The notes under the pieces were generated by a model. The model had not been told where the DNA came from. It did no database searches and was given only the letters and a program-made list of their open reading frames with translations. Source: Brasenia schreberi (taxonomy: Eukaryota; Streptophyta; Magnoliopsida; Nymphaeales; Cabombaceae). Taken from it: DNA of 64,000 bases. Location of the stretch: positions 7,704,001 through 7,768,000 of the forward strand of contig JAYKKT010000074.1 in assembly GCA_036023115.1 (NCBI GenBank). The letters are read 5' to 3'. A program made the translations under genes and the position numbers. Positions 31,401 to 40,156 of the stretch are shown here, one piece after another (position 1 is the stretch's first letter; the number at the start of each line of letters is the position of its first letter).

Positions 31401-33383
31401 TTTAGTCACTGATCTGTTATCATGTGAATACTTGGCAATGTAGTGTGGTTTCTCTTCCGAAGATTTGCTGATCTCCTTTGTATGAGACTGTGCAACTGCA
31501 AACATGACCAGAATAATTTAGCCATTTGTCTACTATAAGGTGATTCCCCATCTAGTATGGGAAAAGGCTTAGTTGTTGTTGTCTACTATAAGGTGGTTTT
31601 GTTATCTGGATTACTAGAAGATGATAATACATTCTCATAACATATTCAGTTTTAGGTTTATTTATTTGTAGGTCAAAGATGTGTACTGAAGATGGATCAT
31701 CATTGTATATGGGTTGTCAACTGTGTTGGTGCACGAAACTACAAATTCTTTCTTCTTTTCTTGGTAATCATCTGAAGTTGGTTTCATGCTGATACTTTGA
31801 TAGTTACTGGTATTAATGACTTACTCATATGTGAACCTGTGTTATATCATCTCTCTTGCTGTAGACAAATCCTACGAGCTTTTGCTTACCTTCTCTTTTA
31901 CAAGAGTGTGTGGCTCCATTTCATGTGATATAGGTCTAATTGAGCTCTTGTTTTTTTAATGAATCATATTCTGGTTTAGAGGCCTATAGGTGTTGCGCCA
32001 GCTGCTGTAATCACTCAGTTGATTAAGTCTGGCGCTATTTTTCCATTGCTGGCGAATTCTGTTTTTATTAAATCGTTTCCTCTGTAATTGGCACAAGACA
32101 AGACGTTCTTTCTTCTTCATTTGCTTGAATAGTTTTATGCAGATGCATCGGTTAAAGTTACTGCTGATTGAGATATACTAAAATATGATACATTACCAAT
32201 ATCCTTATAGTACCTAATGGGTTTTCTCTTCTTAGCTGTACACGTTTCTGGAGACGACATTGGACTTACTGGTGCTTCTGCCCCAGTTCATCATGTTCTT
32301 TGGGGAGGTTAAAAACCATTCCAGTTCTCCTGGCAACCTGGCTGTCATCTTCCTTACATTTGGTGAACTTCTTAACCTAGGTGCCTTAAATTTGAAGGTG
32401 AAAGGCTTTAAACGCTTATTCTCCATCCTTGCGCAGTACTCAATTTAGCATTTGCGCTCAGCCTTCTGGGTTTTGTAATATTGCATTCATCTCTTTTATT
32501 AAGCAACACAACAACAATCGAGGTAAATCTTGTATTTAACTTTCTGTTCATCTCATTGGAGTTTTTCCGACATACTAAAAAGCATACTTTCTTCAGATTT
32601 ATGAAAAGAAGAAAGCAGTTAGGTGGAAATATGACCTAGGCAAGAGAAAGAATATTGAACAGGTAATATTTAGTATCTATGTCCTTTCATTTATGTTGAT
32701 AGACTGCCATAAGTCGTTCCTTGCTATATAACATCAACATGGGCTCCATGCTGTTCTTTTCGTGGGGTTTAAGATGCCCAAGATGAAGGATGATATTTGT
32801 TCGACATCTTGGGCACGAGTGTACTGGCTCGATGCTCAACAAACAGCAAGTAGACTTTTCCAGTGGTTAGAGAAGAGGCCTTTTGAACCGGCGCCACAAG
32901 AGAAAATCAGTGGAGAAAAGTTCAGACGATGATTTTACTCCCGGCTAACTTGCACGAGTAGTGTCCGTCATTCTAGAAACAGCTTAGGTAGACAACAACC
33001 TCATGCCTCATGGTGTAATTTTATGTTTAGAACGATCTACAGAGTATCACAGGCCAATGTTACTTGGCCATAGGATTCTCTTGCTAACCAAATGCAGACA
33101 TTTTTCCTGATTAGATTTCAGGCACTGATCATGCATCAAAGCTTGTCTCTTATCTCTGTCTGCTTTTACATTGGTCTCATTTATAGTTTTGTGGTGATTT
33201 AAACTAATACAGGTATTTGGCATTAAAAAGGCATATTGTCTTCTGCCACTCTACTCAGGAAGATTTGGAAAAGATACCTGCACTTCATGGTCTAAAATTT
33301 CAAACTCGTTCAGATGCAGAAATTTGAGCTATCGATCTGTGAACCGGTTCTCTTTTGTCTTGTATTTTAATTTGTTTTCATAG
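16223..33383 (+). CDS. DHHC-type protein S-acyltransferase (PAT13/14-like), 7 exons
   Basis: This enzyme attaches palmitate to cysteines of membrane-associated proteins, using the DHHC cysteine as acyl carrier. Exons: 16223-16420, 18401-18650, 31672-31763, 32236-32362, 32437-32522, 32597-32662, 33213-33383. All junctions are GT-AG and in phase. The product shows four membrane segments: two around residues 12-85, then the zinc-finger/DHHC domain ([33 protein letters not shown]), then two more around 175-250. The TDPGS (DPG) and TTTIE (TTxE) motifs flank the domain as the family requires. About 273 residues precede the last exon; Arabidopsis PAT14-like proteins are about 300 long. In exon 7 the conserved tail is broken by a small indel near 33257. 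Intron 2 is about 13 kb of nested transposons. The start at 16223 aligns with the family N-terminus (MACNVFRF). The gene is either recently damaged at its C-terminus or tolerates the altered tail. Confidence 0.88.
17030..17140 (+). repeat. SINE-like repeat, diverged (copy 5)
   Basis: GGCATTGGTTGGGGGG and TCTGGAGTTTGCTACCC resemble eroded A and B boxes in tRNA-like spacing, ending GGCTAAAGCATTCTTATAAAG. In intron 1 of the DHHC gene. Weakest member of the set. Confidence 0.3.
17455..17503 (+). mobile_element. 49-bp RTE 3'-end insertion with 17-bp target duplication
   Basis: The insert consists only of the LINE 3' terminus (CGACCCCGTCTAGTATGG.. then (TTG)n). It is bounded by perfect direct repeats TATGTGATATACAATAC at 17438-17454 and 17504-17520. 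In intron 1. Confidence 0.85.
17532..17734 (+). mobile_element. 203-bp RTE fragment with 18-bp target duplication
   Basis: 5'-truncated LINE (RWFGH-type coding region and 3' tail, decayed). Flanks: ACAATACGTGAAATATTT at 17514-17531 and ACAATATGTGAAATATTT at 17735-17752, one mismatch. Its left target copy overlaps the right target copy of the preceding 49-bp insertion, so the two landed at nearly the same spot. Confidence 0.8.
18238..18281 (-). mobile_element. 44-bp RTE 3'-end insertion with 12-bp target duplication
   Basis: Only the LINE terminus, minus orientation, between AGTTGTAGCTTA at 18226-18237 and the same at 18282-18293. In intron 1, about 110 bp before exon 2. Confidence 0.8.
18401..18650 (+). 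CDS. DHHC gene exon 2
   Basis: Acceptor TTGCAG, start [18 protein letters not shown], then a serine-rich linker and the first half of the cysteine-rich domain, [18 protein letters not shown]. Ends in the first base of a Cys codon, donor GTATGA. The TDPGS is the conserved DPG motif after the second membrane segment. Confidence 0.88.
18996..19049 (-). mobile_element. 54-bp RTE 3'-end insertion with 15-bp target duplication
   Basis: Starts with (CAA)n and ends GGTCGGCTA. Perfect flanks TAAAAAGGAAATGAC at 18981-18995 and 19050-19064. Copia-A later inserted into the right-hand flank: its own target copy (ACGGA, 19063-19067) overlaps it. Confidence 0.85.
19068..19313 (-). repeat. Copia-A 3' LTR
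   Basis: 246 bp, TG..CA borders, close match to 27561-27805. Followed internally by the polypurine tract at 19314-19332. Confidence 0.9.
20396..23741 (-). mobile_element. hAT transposon (hAT-1), 3.3 kb, inside Copia-A
   Basis: Terminal inverted repeats start CAGTGTTGTCTGACGCG (left) and CAGTGTTGTCCGTACG (right, complement). The 8-bp target duplication is ATTTCAGT at 20388-20395 and GTTTCAGT at 23742-23749, one mismatch. Both subterminal regions are packed with GTATCG/CGATAC motifs. It encodes a BED-finger transposase on the minus strand. Inserted into the copia reverse transcriptase frame. Confidence 0.92.
20724..23223 (-). pseudogene. hAT transposase (BED finger, DUF659-like, dimerisation), decayed
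   Basis: The start codon at 23223 gives [21 protein letters not shown] and a BED zinc finger (CLFC..HHLAG). A serine/arginine-rich linker and the transposase core follow ([10 protein letters not shown], then after several stops [13 protein letters not shown] and [15 protein letters not shown]). The C-terminal dimerisation region is around 21150-21290 and the tail is very acidic (20724-21017). The frame is closed by four in-frame stops within about 100 bases around 22350-22445 and by further breaks. The enzyme normally excises and reinserts the element; this copy cannot make a full product. Confidence 0.85.
27561..27805 (-). repeat. Copia-A 5' LTR
   Basis: 245 bp copy of the 19068-19313 LTR with scattered substitutions. 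The border next to the primer-binding site has mutated from CA to CG. Confidence 0.9.
28006..30724 (-). mobile_element. RTE-clade LINE, 5'-truncated, split by a hAT
   Basis: The 3' tail is at 28006-28060 (AACAACAACTAAGCC..). Thumb and C-terminal region run to 28440 ([18 protein letters not shown]), then the palm region, then a break at 28727 by a 1264-bp hAT. The LINE resumes at 30000 and runs through [13 protein letters not shown] and [19 protein letters not shown] to about 30724. The FADD catalytic box is mutated to FARD. Antisense in DHHC intron 2. Confidence 0.85.
28728..29991. mobile_element. hAT-2: non-autonomous hAT, 1264 bp, inside the LINE
   Basis: Ends CAGTGTTGTCTGATGCG and, complemented, CAGTGTTATCCGTATCG. 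Perfect 8-bp target duplication AATGGGAT at 28720-28727 and 29992-29999. The left 0.5 kb matches the left end of hAT-1, including the acidic transposase tail region, but the transposase body is missing. It probably depended on a related autonomous element. Confidence 0.9.
30776..30960 (+). repeat. purine-rich tract
   Basis: About 185 bp with very few pyrimidines on the plus strand (runs of GAGAAGAAG, AGAGGAAAG, GGAGGGGAAGG). In DHHC intron 2, just beyond the LINE. No protein-coding sense on either strand. Confidence 0.7.
31543..31579 (+). mobile_element. 37-bp RTE 3'-end insertion with 16-bp target duplication
   Basis: Only CCCCATCTAGTATGGGAAAA and the GGCTTAGTTGTTG end are present, between perfect repeats TGTCTACTATAAGGTG at 31527-31542 and 31580-31595. 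It ends about 75 bp before exon 3. Confidence 0.85.
31672..31763 (+). CDS. DHHC gene exon 3 (catalytic DHHC)
   Basis: Completes the split Cys codon and encodes [19 protein letters not shown] followed by the start of the third membrane segment (YKFFLLFL). Ends in phase 0 with donor GTAATC. The catalytic Asp-His-His-Cys is intact. Confidence 0.9.
32236..32362 (+). CDS. DHHC gene exon 4
   Basis: [22 protein letters not shown] completes membrane segment three; LAVIFLTF begins segment four. Acceptor TTCTTAG, donor GTGAAC after the first base of a Val codon. Confidence 0.85.
32437..32522 (+). CDS. DHHC gene exon 5 (TTxE motif)
   Basis: Acceptor TTGCGCAG. Encodes [19 protein letters not shown] (membrane segment four) and SNTTTIE, the conserved TTxE motif after it. 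Donor GTAAAT. Confidence 0.85.
32597..32662 (+). CDS. DHHC gene exon 6
   Basis: Encodes [18 protein letters not shown] plus NIEQ, the conserved basic cytoplasmic stretch before the C-terminal aromatic motif. Acceptor CTTCAG, donor GTAATA, phase 0. Confidence 0.85.
32740..32931 (+). other. coding-like stretch inside intron 6
   Basis: One frame is open from about 32740 to TGA at 32929-32931 with protein-like composition ([17 protein letters not shown], then [12 protein letters not shown]). It is not in frame with exon 6 and has no family match I know. It could be an alternative last exon, a captured fragment or chance. Confidence 0.2.
33213..33383 (+). CDS. DHHC gene exon 7, frameshifted
   Basis: Begins [15 protein letters not shown], the family's conserved C-terminal motif. 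The expected continuation ([12 protein letters not shown]..) is present but one frame over, ending at TGA 33325-33327. The unshifted frame instead runs through unrelated residues to TAG 33381-33383. A small indel near 33257 explains this. It may be real decay or a sequencing error. Confidence 0.8.
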   Translation, partial: VFGIKKAYCLLPLYSGRFGKDTCTSWSKISNSFRCRNLSYRSVNRFSFVLYFNLFS

Positions 33384-33459
33384 ATCTCAAAAAAGATTAG
33401 CCTGATAAATGCAAACTAGTGATTTTCAATCTTCTTTCTCAACAAAAGATATTAGTCAA

Positions 33460-33560
33460 CATTCACTCGGAGCATTAGCTCACCTGACAGGGCATTTGAC
33501 TGACAAGACTCAGGTGGTGAGTTCGGTTCCTGGGGCATGCAGACCTGGCTATTAATGCAC
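33460..33560 (+). repeat. tRNA-derived SINE-like repeat, copy 6
   Basis: GCATTAGCTCACCTGACAGG (A-box region) and GGTGAGTTCGGTTCCTGG (B-box region) in tRNA spacing. Located in the 3' flank of the DHHC gene. Confidence 0.55.
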
Positions 33561-34085
33561 CCTTCTTGAGTTAATGTATTTAGTTCATTAGCTGCGCACT
33601 GATTATGACTGAAATGGATTTACTAGGGTGTCTAGGTCAGTTTCCGGGGTTTATAATCTTGCACCATGTTCCTGTTTTATGGTTCCATATGCATTGCACC
33701 GGGAATGTCAATGGATTAGATGTATATGAATCCATCCTAATTTATTGGGTATTGTTTTCGTAAGCCAGTTAGGTTGTAGTTTTACTAAGATATACCCAAA
33801 TGAATTTCGGCCTGATTGATTTGATTTACCTCTTTTGAATCTGATTCTAAACCTTGAACCATACCTAATTATGCTGATAGCCAGTTGGTCAGATTCAGTT
33901 ATGCCACATACGACCTGATTCCAAAACATTTATGCACTGCACTGGGTTGGATCCTTTATCACCGGAGTTGATCTTATTGTCAAACTATGACCAACTTCTC
34001 TTGAACATGAGGATTGTGGACCTGTGAGCGTGGTTGACAATACAGCCCTTTTCATGTAAAACAATGGTCTTTTTCATGAGTGAAA

Positions 34086-34395
34086 GATGTCGACGACAGA
34101 AATGAATGATCGTATAAATGAAGACCATATTCATAATAAAGTTATCAAAAACAATTTAAGAATGATAGAGAAAATGGTTTAAGATGGTTTGAACACATAG
34201 AAGGTGGGTTAAAAGAAATTCCAACTGAAAAACGTGAAAAATTAAATGGTAAAAATGTTGAAAAAAAAAGAGAAAGACAATAAAAGTGTAGGAAAGAAAC
34301 AATAAAGAATGATCGTTTTTTTGTTGAGTTAGTTATTAGCAGGATCAAGCTCTATGGAAATAAAGAATCTATGTAGCCAACCCATAAAAAGGAGT
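34086..34395 (+). mobile_element. decayed RTE LINE 3' fragment
   Basis: Recognisable pieces of the LINE C-terminal region (CATAATAAAGTTAT, AAGATGGTTTGAACACATAG, GAAAGAAACAATAAAGAATG) and its tail (AAGAATCTATGTAGCCAACC). Heavily mutated, no usable frame. Confidence 0.65.
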
Positions 34396-35248
34396 TAGTT
34401 GTTGAGAAGAATCAAATTTTATTTGAAAGGAAAACACATGAATTGTATTTGCATGCCGACTTCAGCTGCACAGCCACTAAAGCATTTGTTAGTCATCCCC
34501 TTTTCATGCGCATTATGCCATAATGCATGAATTTAAGCAATTAGGTCTCCTTCTGTTGTTGATCATCTTCTCATATCCTTTCAGTATATTCTGCTGTCCT
34601 TGTCCTTCGAGTACTTTCCTAGTTCCAACCTAAAGTTGTATCGATAATGATTAATTTGAATATGCTTTAATGCAGCTTAAATCAAGAGATGTGCAGTGAC
34701 CGACCACATTTATGAATTCATTTCAGCCATGTTACATTGTGACACGGTGTTCATGGCATTCATTCTCATATTCATGGCAGTGAGGCTACTCACGACTGTA
34801 TTGCACAACCCTGATCTCAGACCCTTGGACCGACGATGTCGCGAGTGTTCTCAATCAAACTCGTAGCCCAGAACTTGATGCAACTTGCTTAATTTTATAG
34901 AAAGTAACCTCTGGATGGATTTCGACTATTTGAAGATCTTCACTGATCCAAGCATGTAATCCATCCATACAGTTGGATCTAATTAAAAGGGATCGCGAGT
35001 TGGTGAATATTCACAGCCATGTACAGAAGAATGGGATGCAATGAGCCCAAGCAGCCATCGCTGAACTAAAACTAGATGTGCACGCCTCACCTCCGCTAGC
35101 ACCAGATAAACATGCCTATCAAGACAGACATCACACAGACAAAAGCCTGTTGAAGGAAGCTTGAGATAGAGAGAAAAAGAGAGAAAGAATAGTATTTGAC
35201 ATCAACCTAACGGATTCCAATTCTCAAAGACAACCGGTATGAGTTTTC

Positions 35249-35604
35249 TGTAGGAGATTTCCAGCTCTTACCTTTCTGTTTTCTGGGTCGCCGGAGTTTC
35301 AGTGAGCGCAGCGGATGTTGATGTCGCGAGGTTTCCACACGAGGGTTTTCTCAGACGATTGTGAATCGGTAAATCTGTGTATCTCTTAATCTGTTAAAAA
35401 CTGTGTTTCACCTTGTAAGTGGCTGCCTTTTTATAGGCACCCGCTCCCCTGTCGTCTGGCTTTCTCCTCTCGTGACTTTCCTCGTCTTAGAGTGGTAACG
35501 GATGGCCGGCTGTCTGTTACATATCCAGCCTCTCCTTAGGTAACGGCTGGAAAGTGGCCAGTCCAGTCGTTACCCGAGCCGAGAATGGCCATTTCATTGT
35601 AACA
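35249..35604 (-). repeat. Copia-B 3' LTR
   Basis: 356 bp, similar to 40157-40493. It contains a stem-forming pair GTAACGGCTG / CAGTCGTTAC near its outer transcription-regulatory end. About 19 bp longer than the partner LTR through small indels. Confidence 0.9.
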
Positions 35605-35766
35605 TCTCCCACTTGGCCATTCGAGCCAAGTGTATCGACATACTGGTTTCCTCCCACTTTTCCGGGGTTTTCTCTAGTTATATCGATCCCTGATTACTAT
35701 TGCAATCAGAACTTGTTGTGTGGTTATTTCCCTACACAACAAATCACCCATTGTATGGTTATTTAC

Positions 35767-38700
35767 CTATACAACAACATATCTCAAACCCATGTTTCTA
35801 ACATGTTTTAAGAAGAGTTCTTTCGTTATGCCTTTGGTTAAGGGGTCTGCCAACATGTCTTCTGTTGGCATGTATGAGATGGATATTTCCTTTCTCATAA
35901 CCATATCATGAACATAGTGGTATTTTACCATTATATGCTTACTTTTTGAGCAATCTGCTCTACTCTTAATAAGAGTAATTGCTACATTGTTATCGTAACA
36001 GATAACCACCGGCTCATCTGTTATTTCCAGCTCCAAATCACGTATGAAGCAGCTTATCCAGACAGCACTTGTTGCAGCCATACAACAAGCAATATACTCA
36101 GCTTCCTGTGTATGCAATGCTACACAACCCTGTTTCTTACATGCCCAAGAAACAGCACCACCTTCAAATAAGAATATTTGTCCTGAGGTTGATTTGCTGT
36201 CATCTTTGCTCCCAGTAAAGTCAACGTCTGAGTATCCTACCACTTCTAATTCATTTACTTGAAAACATAGTTTCAAGTTCTTTGTTCCTTTCAGATATCT
36301 TAGAATCTTTTTTACAGCTATCCAATGCTACCAACCTGGATTACCTTGATATCTACTAACAAGACCAACAACAAAGCTGATATCAGGTCTTGTACACAAC
36401 ATAGCATACATCAAGCTGCCAATAGCTTGAGCATAAGGAACATTAGGCTTATCGTCTCCTTCACCGAGATAATCAACCTTACTTAGTTTCACCCCTTTTG
36501 CAACAGGTGTATCTGCAGACTTGCTTGCATTCACCCATTTTGAATTTCTTGAGGATATAGTCTATATATCTCTCTTGACTCAGGCATAAGAGTCTAGATC
36601 CTCTATCTAAAGAGATCTTTATACCTAGGATATAGGATGCTTTTCCCATATCTTTCATTTCGAACTTAGAGTTCAACCATGACTTGGTTTTGACAATCAT
36701 TTCATTGTCATTTCCAGTCAACAATATGTCATCGACATACAAAGATAAGATGACAAAGTGGCTCCCACTGTTCCAAACATAAACACAGTGATCAAGTTTG
36801 TTAGCCACAAACCCAAGTTCTATAATGGCATTTTGAAAAGTCAAATACCATTGTCGAGGTGACTGTTTTAGGCCATATAAGGATTTTTTCAACCTATACA
36901 CTTTATCTTCTTAGCCTTCAATCACAAATCCTTCGGGTTGTTGCATGTATATGATTTCTTCTAAATCACCAATTAGAAAGGTGATCTTTACATCTAACTG
37001 ATGTAAATTCAAATCATAGTATGCAGATATTACCAGGATTATACGTGTGGATGCAAATTTCGCAACTGAGGAATATGTCTCAACATAATCTATCTATTCC
37101 TTTTGCGAAAAACCCTTTGCAACCAACCTCGCTTTAAATTTGTCAATTGTATCATCGACCTTATATTTCTTTTTCAGAACCCATTTACAGTCTATAGCTT
37201 TTCTTCCTTTTGGTAAATCAACCAATTCTCAGACTTGGTTTTTCTCAATGGATTCAATTTCTTCATCCATGGCTTGCTCCCAGTCTGTTGCTTCTGATGA
37301 ATTCATTGCTTGCTGATAAGTCAAGTTATCAGTCAATTCATCTAAATCTATCGAATTACACACTTCTTCTGAAAGATAAGTGTGATAATCCTTTAAATAG
37401 GATGGAGTGGCTATTGGCCTCTTATGTCCAATTAAGGTATCGGTAGTTTCAAGAAGTTCTTCTATAGGCTCAAAAAGATGATTGGTCAAAATCTACCAAA
37501 TCATCAACATACTCTTCATTGTTTTTCAGGATGTCATTCTTAGAATCTTCTAAGAATTCAACATCTCTGCTTTCAATGAGTCCTTGGTCCTTATGATAGA
37601 ACCGATATCCTTTTGAACCTTTTGGATATCCAATAAATATACACCTCAAGGACCTACTGTCTAGTTTATCTCTAGACTGTTCAAGGATCTTGACATGTAC
37701 AATTTATCCCCATCTCCTGAGATGACCTAGGTTGGGTTTTCTCCCAAACCACATCTCATATGGTGTAGTGAACACAGCTTTACATGGTACTCTGTTGAGC
37801 ACGTAAACAGCTGTGCTTACCGCTTCTCCCTAAAAGCCCTTGGTAAAGAGGCATCAATAATCATAGACCTTGTCATATTCAATAAGGTTTTATTGTATCT
37901 TTCAGCTACACCATTTTGTTGAGGTATTCTAGGCATTGTATTTTGTTTAGTAATACCAAAGTCTTTACAGAATTCTAAAAATTTTGCTGAGGTATACTTA
38001 CCTCCTCTGTCTGATCTCAAGACTTTGATAGTATGCCCCAATTGATTTTCCACTTCTTGTTTATATTCTTTAAATGCTTCAAGTGTCTCTGATTTACGTG
38101 CTAAAAGATATATATACATATATCTAGAGTAATCATCGATAAAGGTTATAAAGTAACCCTTTCCTCGATATGTCTTTACTCTGAAAGGTCCATATAAATC
38201 TGTGCGAATAATCTCTAACAGCGTTGTTGCCCTTTTTGTTTCCTTGGGAAAGATTTTCCTTGTCATTTTTCCTTGTATGCAAGCTTCACATTTATTGAAA
38301 GTCTTTTCCTCAAATTCAGGTAATAAGTCAAAGTTGGATAATTTCTTCAACTTTTCCAGACTTATATGCCCTAGGCGTTTATGCCACATATTCACATCAA
38401 TAGAAAAGATACTTTCAATATAAACAGAAGATTGATGATTTTCATTATCGGACAACTTGAACAGACCTTAAGGTAGTGGTGACCACATTCTATGATGGAG
38501 GTAGACTGTTTAGTCTAGTTGATATCTGCATTGGTTCGAGGATGGCTGATTTTGCTACAGCTAAATCCCTAGCCATTACCAGCATATGATTTACATGTTC
38601 TACTACATTTTCTCCTTCTTTCATTATAAAGCAGTTGTATTTTTGTAGTAGCAACTGCACATGCAACTTTGCAATTGTATCATACTTAGTTATTAACGAG

Positions 38701-39017
38701 TCAAACAACTCTTTCGCAGTCTCAAATTCTTCAAAGACTCTAATCAGGTCATCCTTCATATAAGTTAACATTACAGTTCTTGCTATGATATCGTCTTTTA
38801 GAAATGTTTTATACATTTCTAACTGTTGTTGATTTGCGTCTGGTGGTGGAGGACGCACTGTTTCCTTTAACACATACTCTACACCTTTTAGTGTTAGAGC
38901 TAACGGAATTATTTTCTTCCATGTCTGGAAGTTCAGACCGTTTAGTTTTTCTGTTTTTGCCAGTTCGGATACACATATCCTAGAATTCATTTTTGTTTGA
39001 CAAAAAATACTAAGCAA
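35767..39017 (-). pseudogene. Copia-B gag-pol, broken, lacks zinc knuckle and protease
   Basis: Minus strand: gag N-terminal part at 38490-39017 (LNGLNFQTWKKIIPLALTL); pre-integrase/integrase at 37817-38455 (WHKRLGHISLEKLKKLS, DYSRYMYIYLL, PQQNGVAERYN). Reverse transcriptase is at 36328-36901 and 37229-37489 (YGLKQSPRQWYLTF, LYVDDILLTGND) and RNase H at 35767-36276 (YSDVDFTGSKDDSKSTSG, MLADPLTKGI). Frameshifts and stops separate them. Gag joins integrase directly; the corresponding ~0.7 kb of Copia-C is absent. Confidence 0.88.
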
Positions 39018-39793
39018 GCGGTCTTTTTCTTTTTAAAGGAAATAAAGGAAAAACACAGAGCAAGAAACACGTTAACTTGATGCAGAATTAATAATTTTCT
39101 TAAGGATTTTTCTGCCTCTAAACCCTTAAACGAATACCAAGGGATAAATCTGTAATTTTACTTATTTGTCTCTTTTTGTATTTTTGTAAAAATCACAAGG
39201 ACAAACTCGTAAAATCACTATTTGATATTCTTGTAAAATTCGTAATTGATCGGGGTTAAAATCATAATTTTAACTCTCAGGGCGAATTTGTAATTTTTCA
39301 AAAGGAATAGGGGTAAACCTATCTTTTGACTGAATGGCAGAAACGATATTTTCCAAACCGGGTTGGATAAAACCATAAATTAATAGCCTTCGATATTTTT
39401 ATAATTTTCAAAAATGGTGAAGGGTAAACTTGTCCTTTTATAGTAGCAATTTCGTAATAATCAGAAAACGACGGGGGCAGTTTTGTCTTCCTCTCTCAAA
39501 ACCCGAGGCAGTTTTCTGAAACCACTGGCGGTTTCAAAAAATGACGGGGGCCTATCTAAAAATTGCGGGTTTTTTTTATTTTTTAATTTATTTATATCGC
39601 TATAAAAGCGAAAAATAAAAAAGCTTTACAAATCTGGATTTTTCCAGAGAGAGAGAGAGAGAGGGGTTCGGCCGATGGCCGACCGTCGGCGTCGGCTGTC
39701 GGGTTCTTCTTCCAGGCACTCCAACCGGTTGCTATTCGTCGCTTGCTGTTTTTGTCTCGCCTTCGGGCTTTTTCCAGCTTATCGTTGTTTTGC

Positions 39794-40050
39794 CTTTTAG
39801 GGCTTTCCTTCGGCTTACCTCTAGTTTTGCTTTTGTAGCTATCAGCCGGCCTGCCTCTGGTTTTGCCTTTGGGGCTTTCTGCCGGCCTTCCTCTAGATTT
39901 GCCTTTGGAGTTTTCCGTCGGCCTGTCTTTGGCTTTTCCTTTGGGGCTTTCCGTCGGCCTGCCTCGGGCTTTGCCTTTGGGGCTTTCCGCCGGCCTGCCT
40001 CTGGCTTTTCCTTTGGGGCTTTCCGTTAGCCTGCCTCTGGCTTTGCCTGT
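39794..40050. repeat. 36-bp minisatellite in the Copia-B leader
   Basis: Six to seven imperfect 36-bp units (type GCCTTTGGGGCTTTCCGTCG plus 16 bases) between the primer-binding site and gag. On the element's sense strand they are purine-rich. The plus strand reads as repeats of FGAFRRPASGFA, which is likely incidental because it is antisense to the element. Confidence 0.85.
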
Positions 40051-40156
40051 CCGACTATCGACCGCCGACCGCCGACTTCTCTCTCTTTCTAAAAAAATTT
40101 TTCTAACCCTCTTCTCTTTGTTTTTTCTTTTGCAGGGAAATAGGCCCTGATACCAC

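Larger units (their letters stand above)
18651..31671 (+). other. giant intron 2 of the DHHC gene
   Basis: 13,021 bp between donor GTATGA and acceptor TTTGTAG. It splits the zinc-binding domain just before the catalytic DHHC. About four fifths of its length is recognisable transposon: Copia-A with a nested hAT, an RTE LINE with a nested hAT, and three small RTE fragments. The remainder shows no coding signal. Confidence 0.85.
33384..35243. other. 3' flank of DHHC gene, no further gene
   Basis: It holds a SINE-like repeat (33460-33560) and a decayed LINE (34086-34395). From 34400 to 35243 I see only AT-rich sequence up to the Copia-B target site. Confidence 0.5.

Noticed and set aside
39794..40050. 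Considered a CRISPR-like or centromeric satellite array
   Set aside because: Units are directly adjacent without spacers, few in number, and lie inside a retrotransposon leader.
39790..40150. Repeat proteins (FGAFRRPASGFA repeats) on the plus strand
   Set aside because: Antisense reading of the Copia-B leader minisatellite, not a gene.
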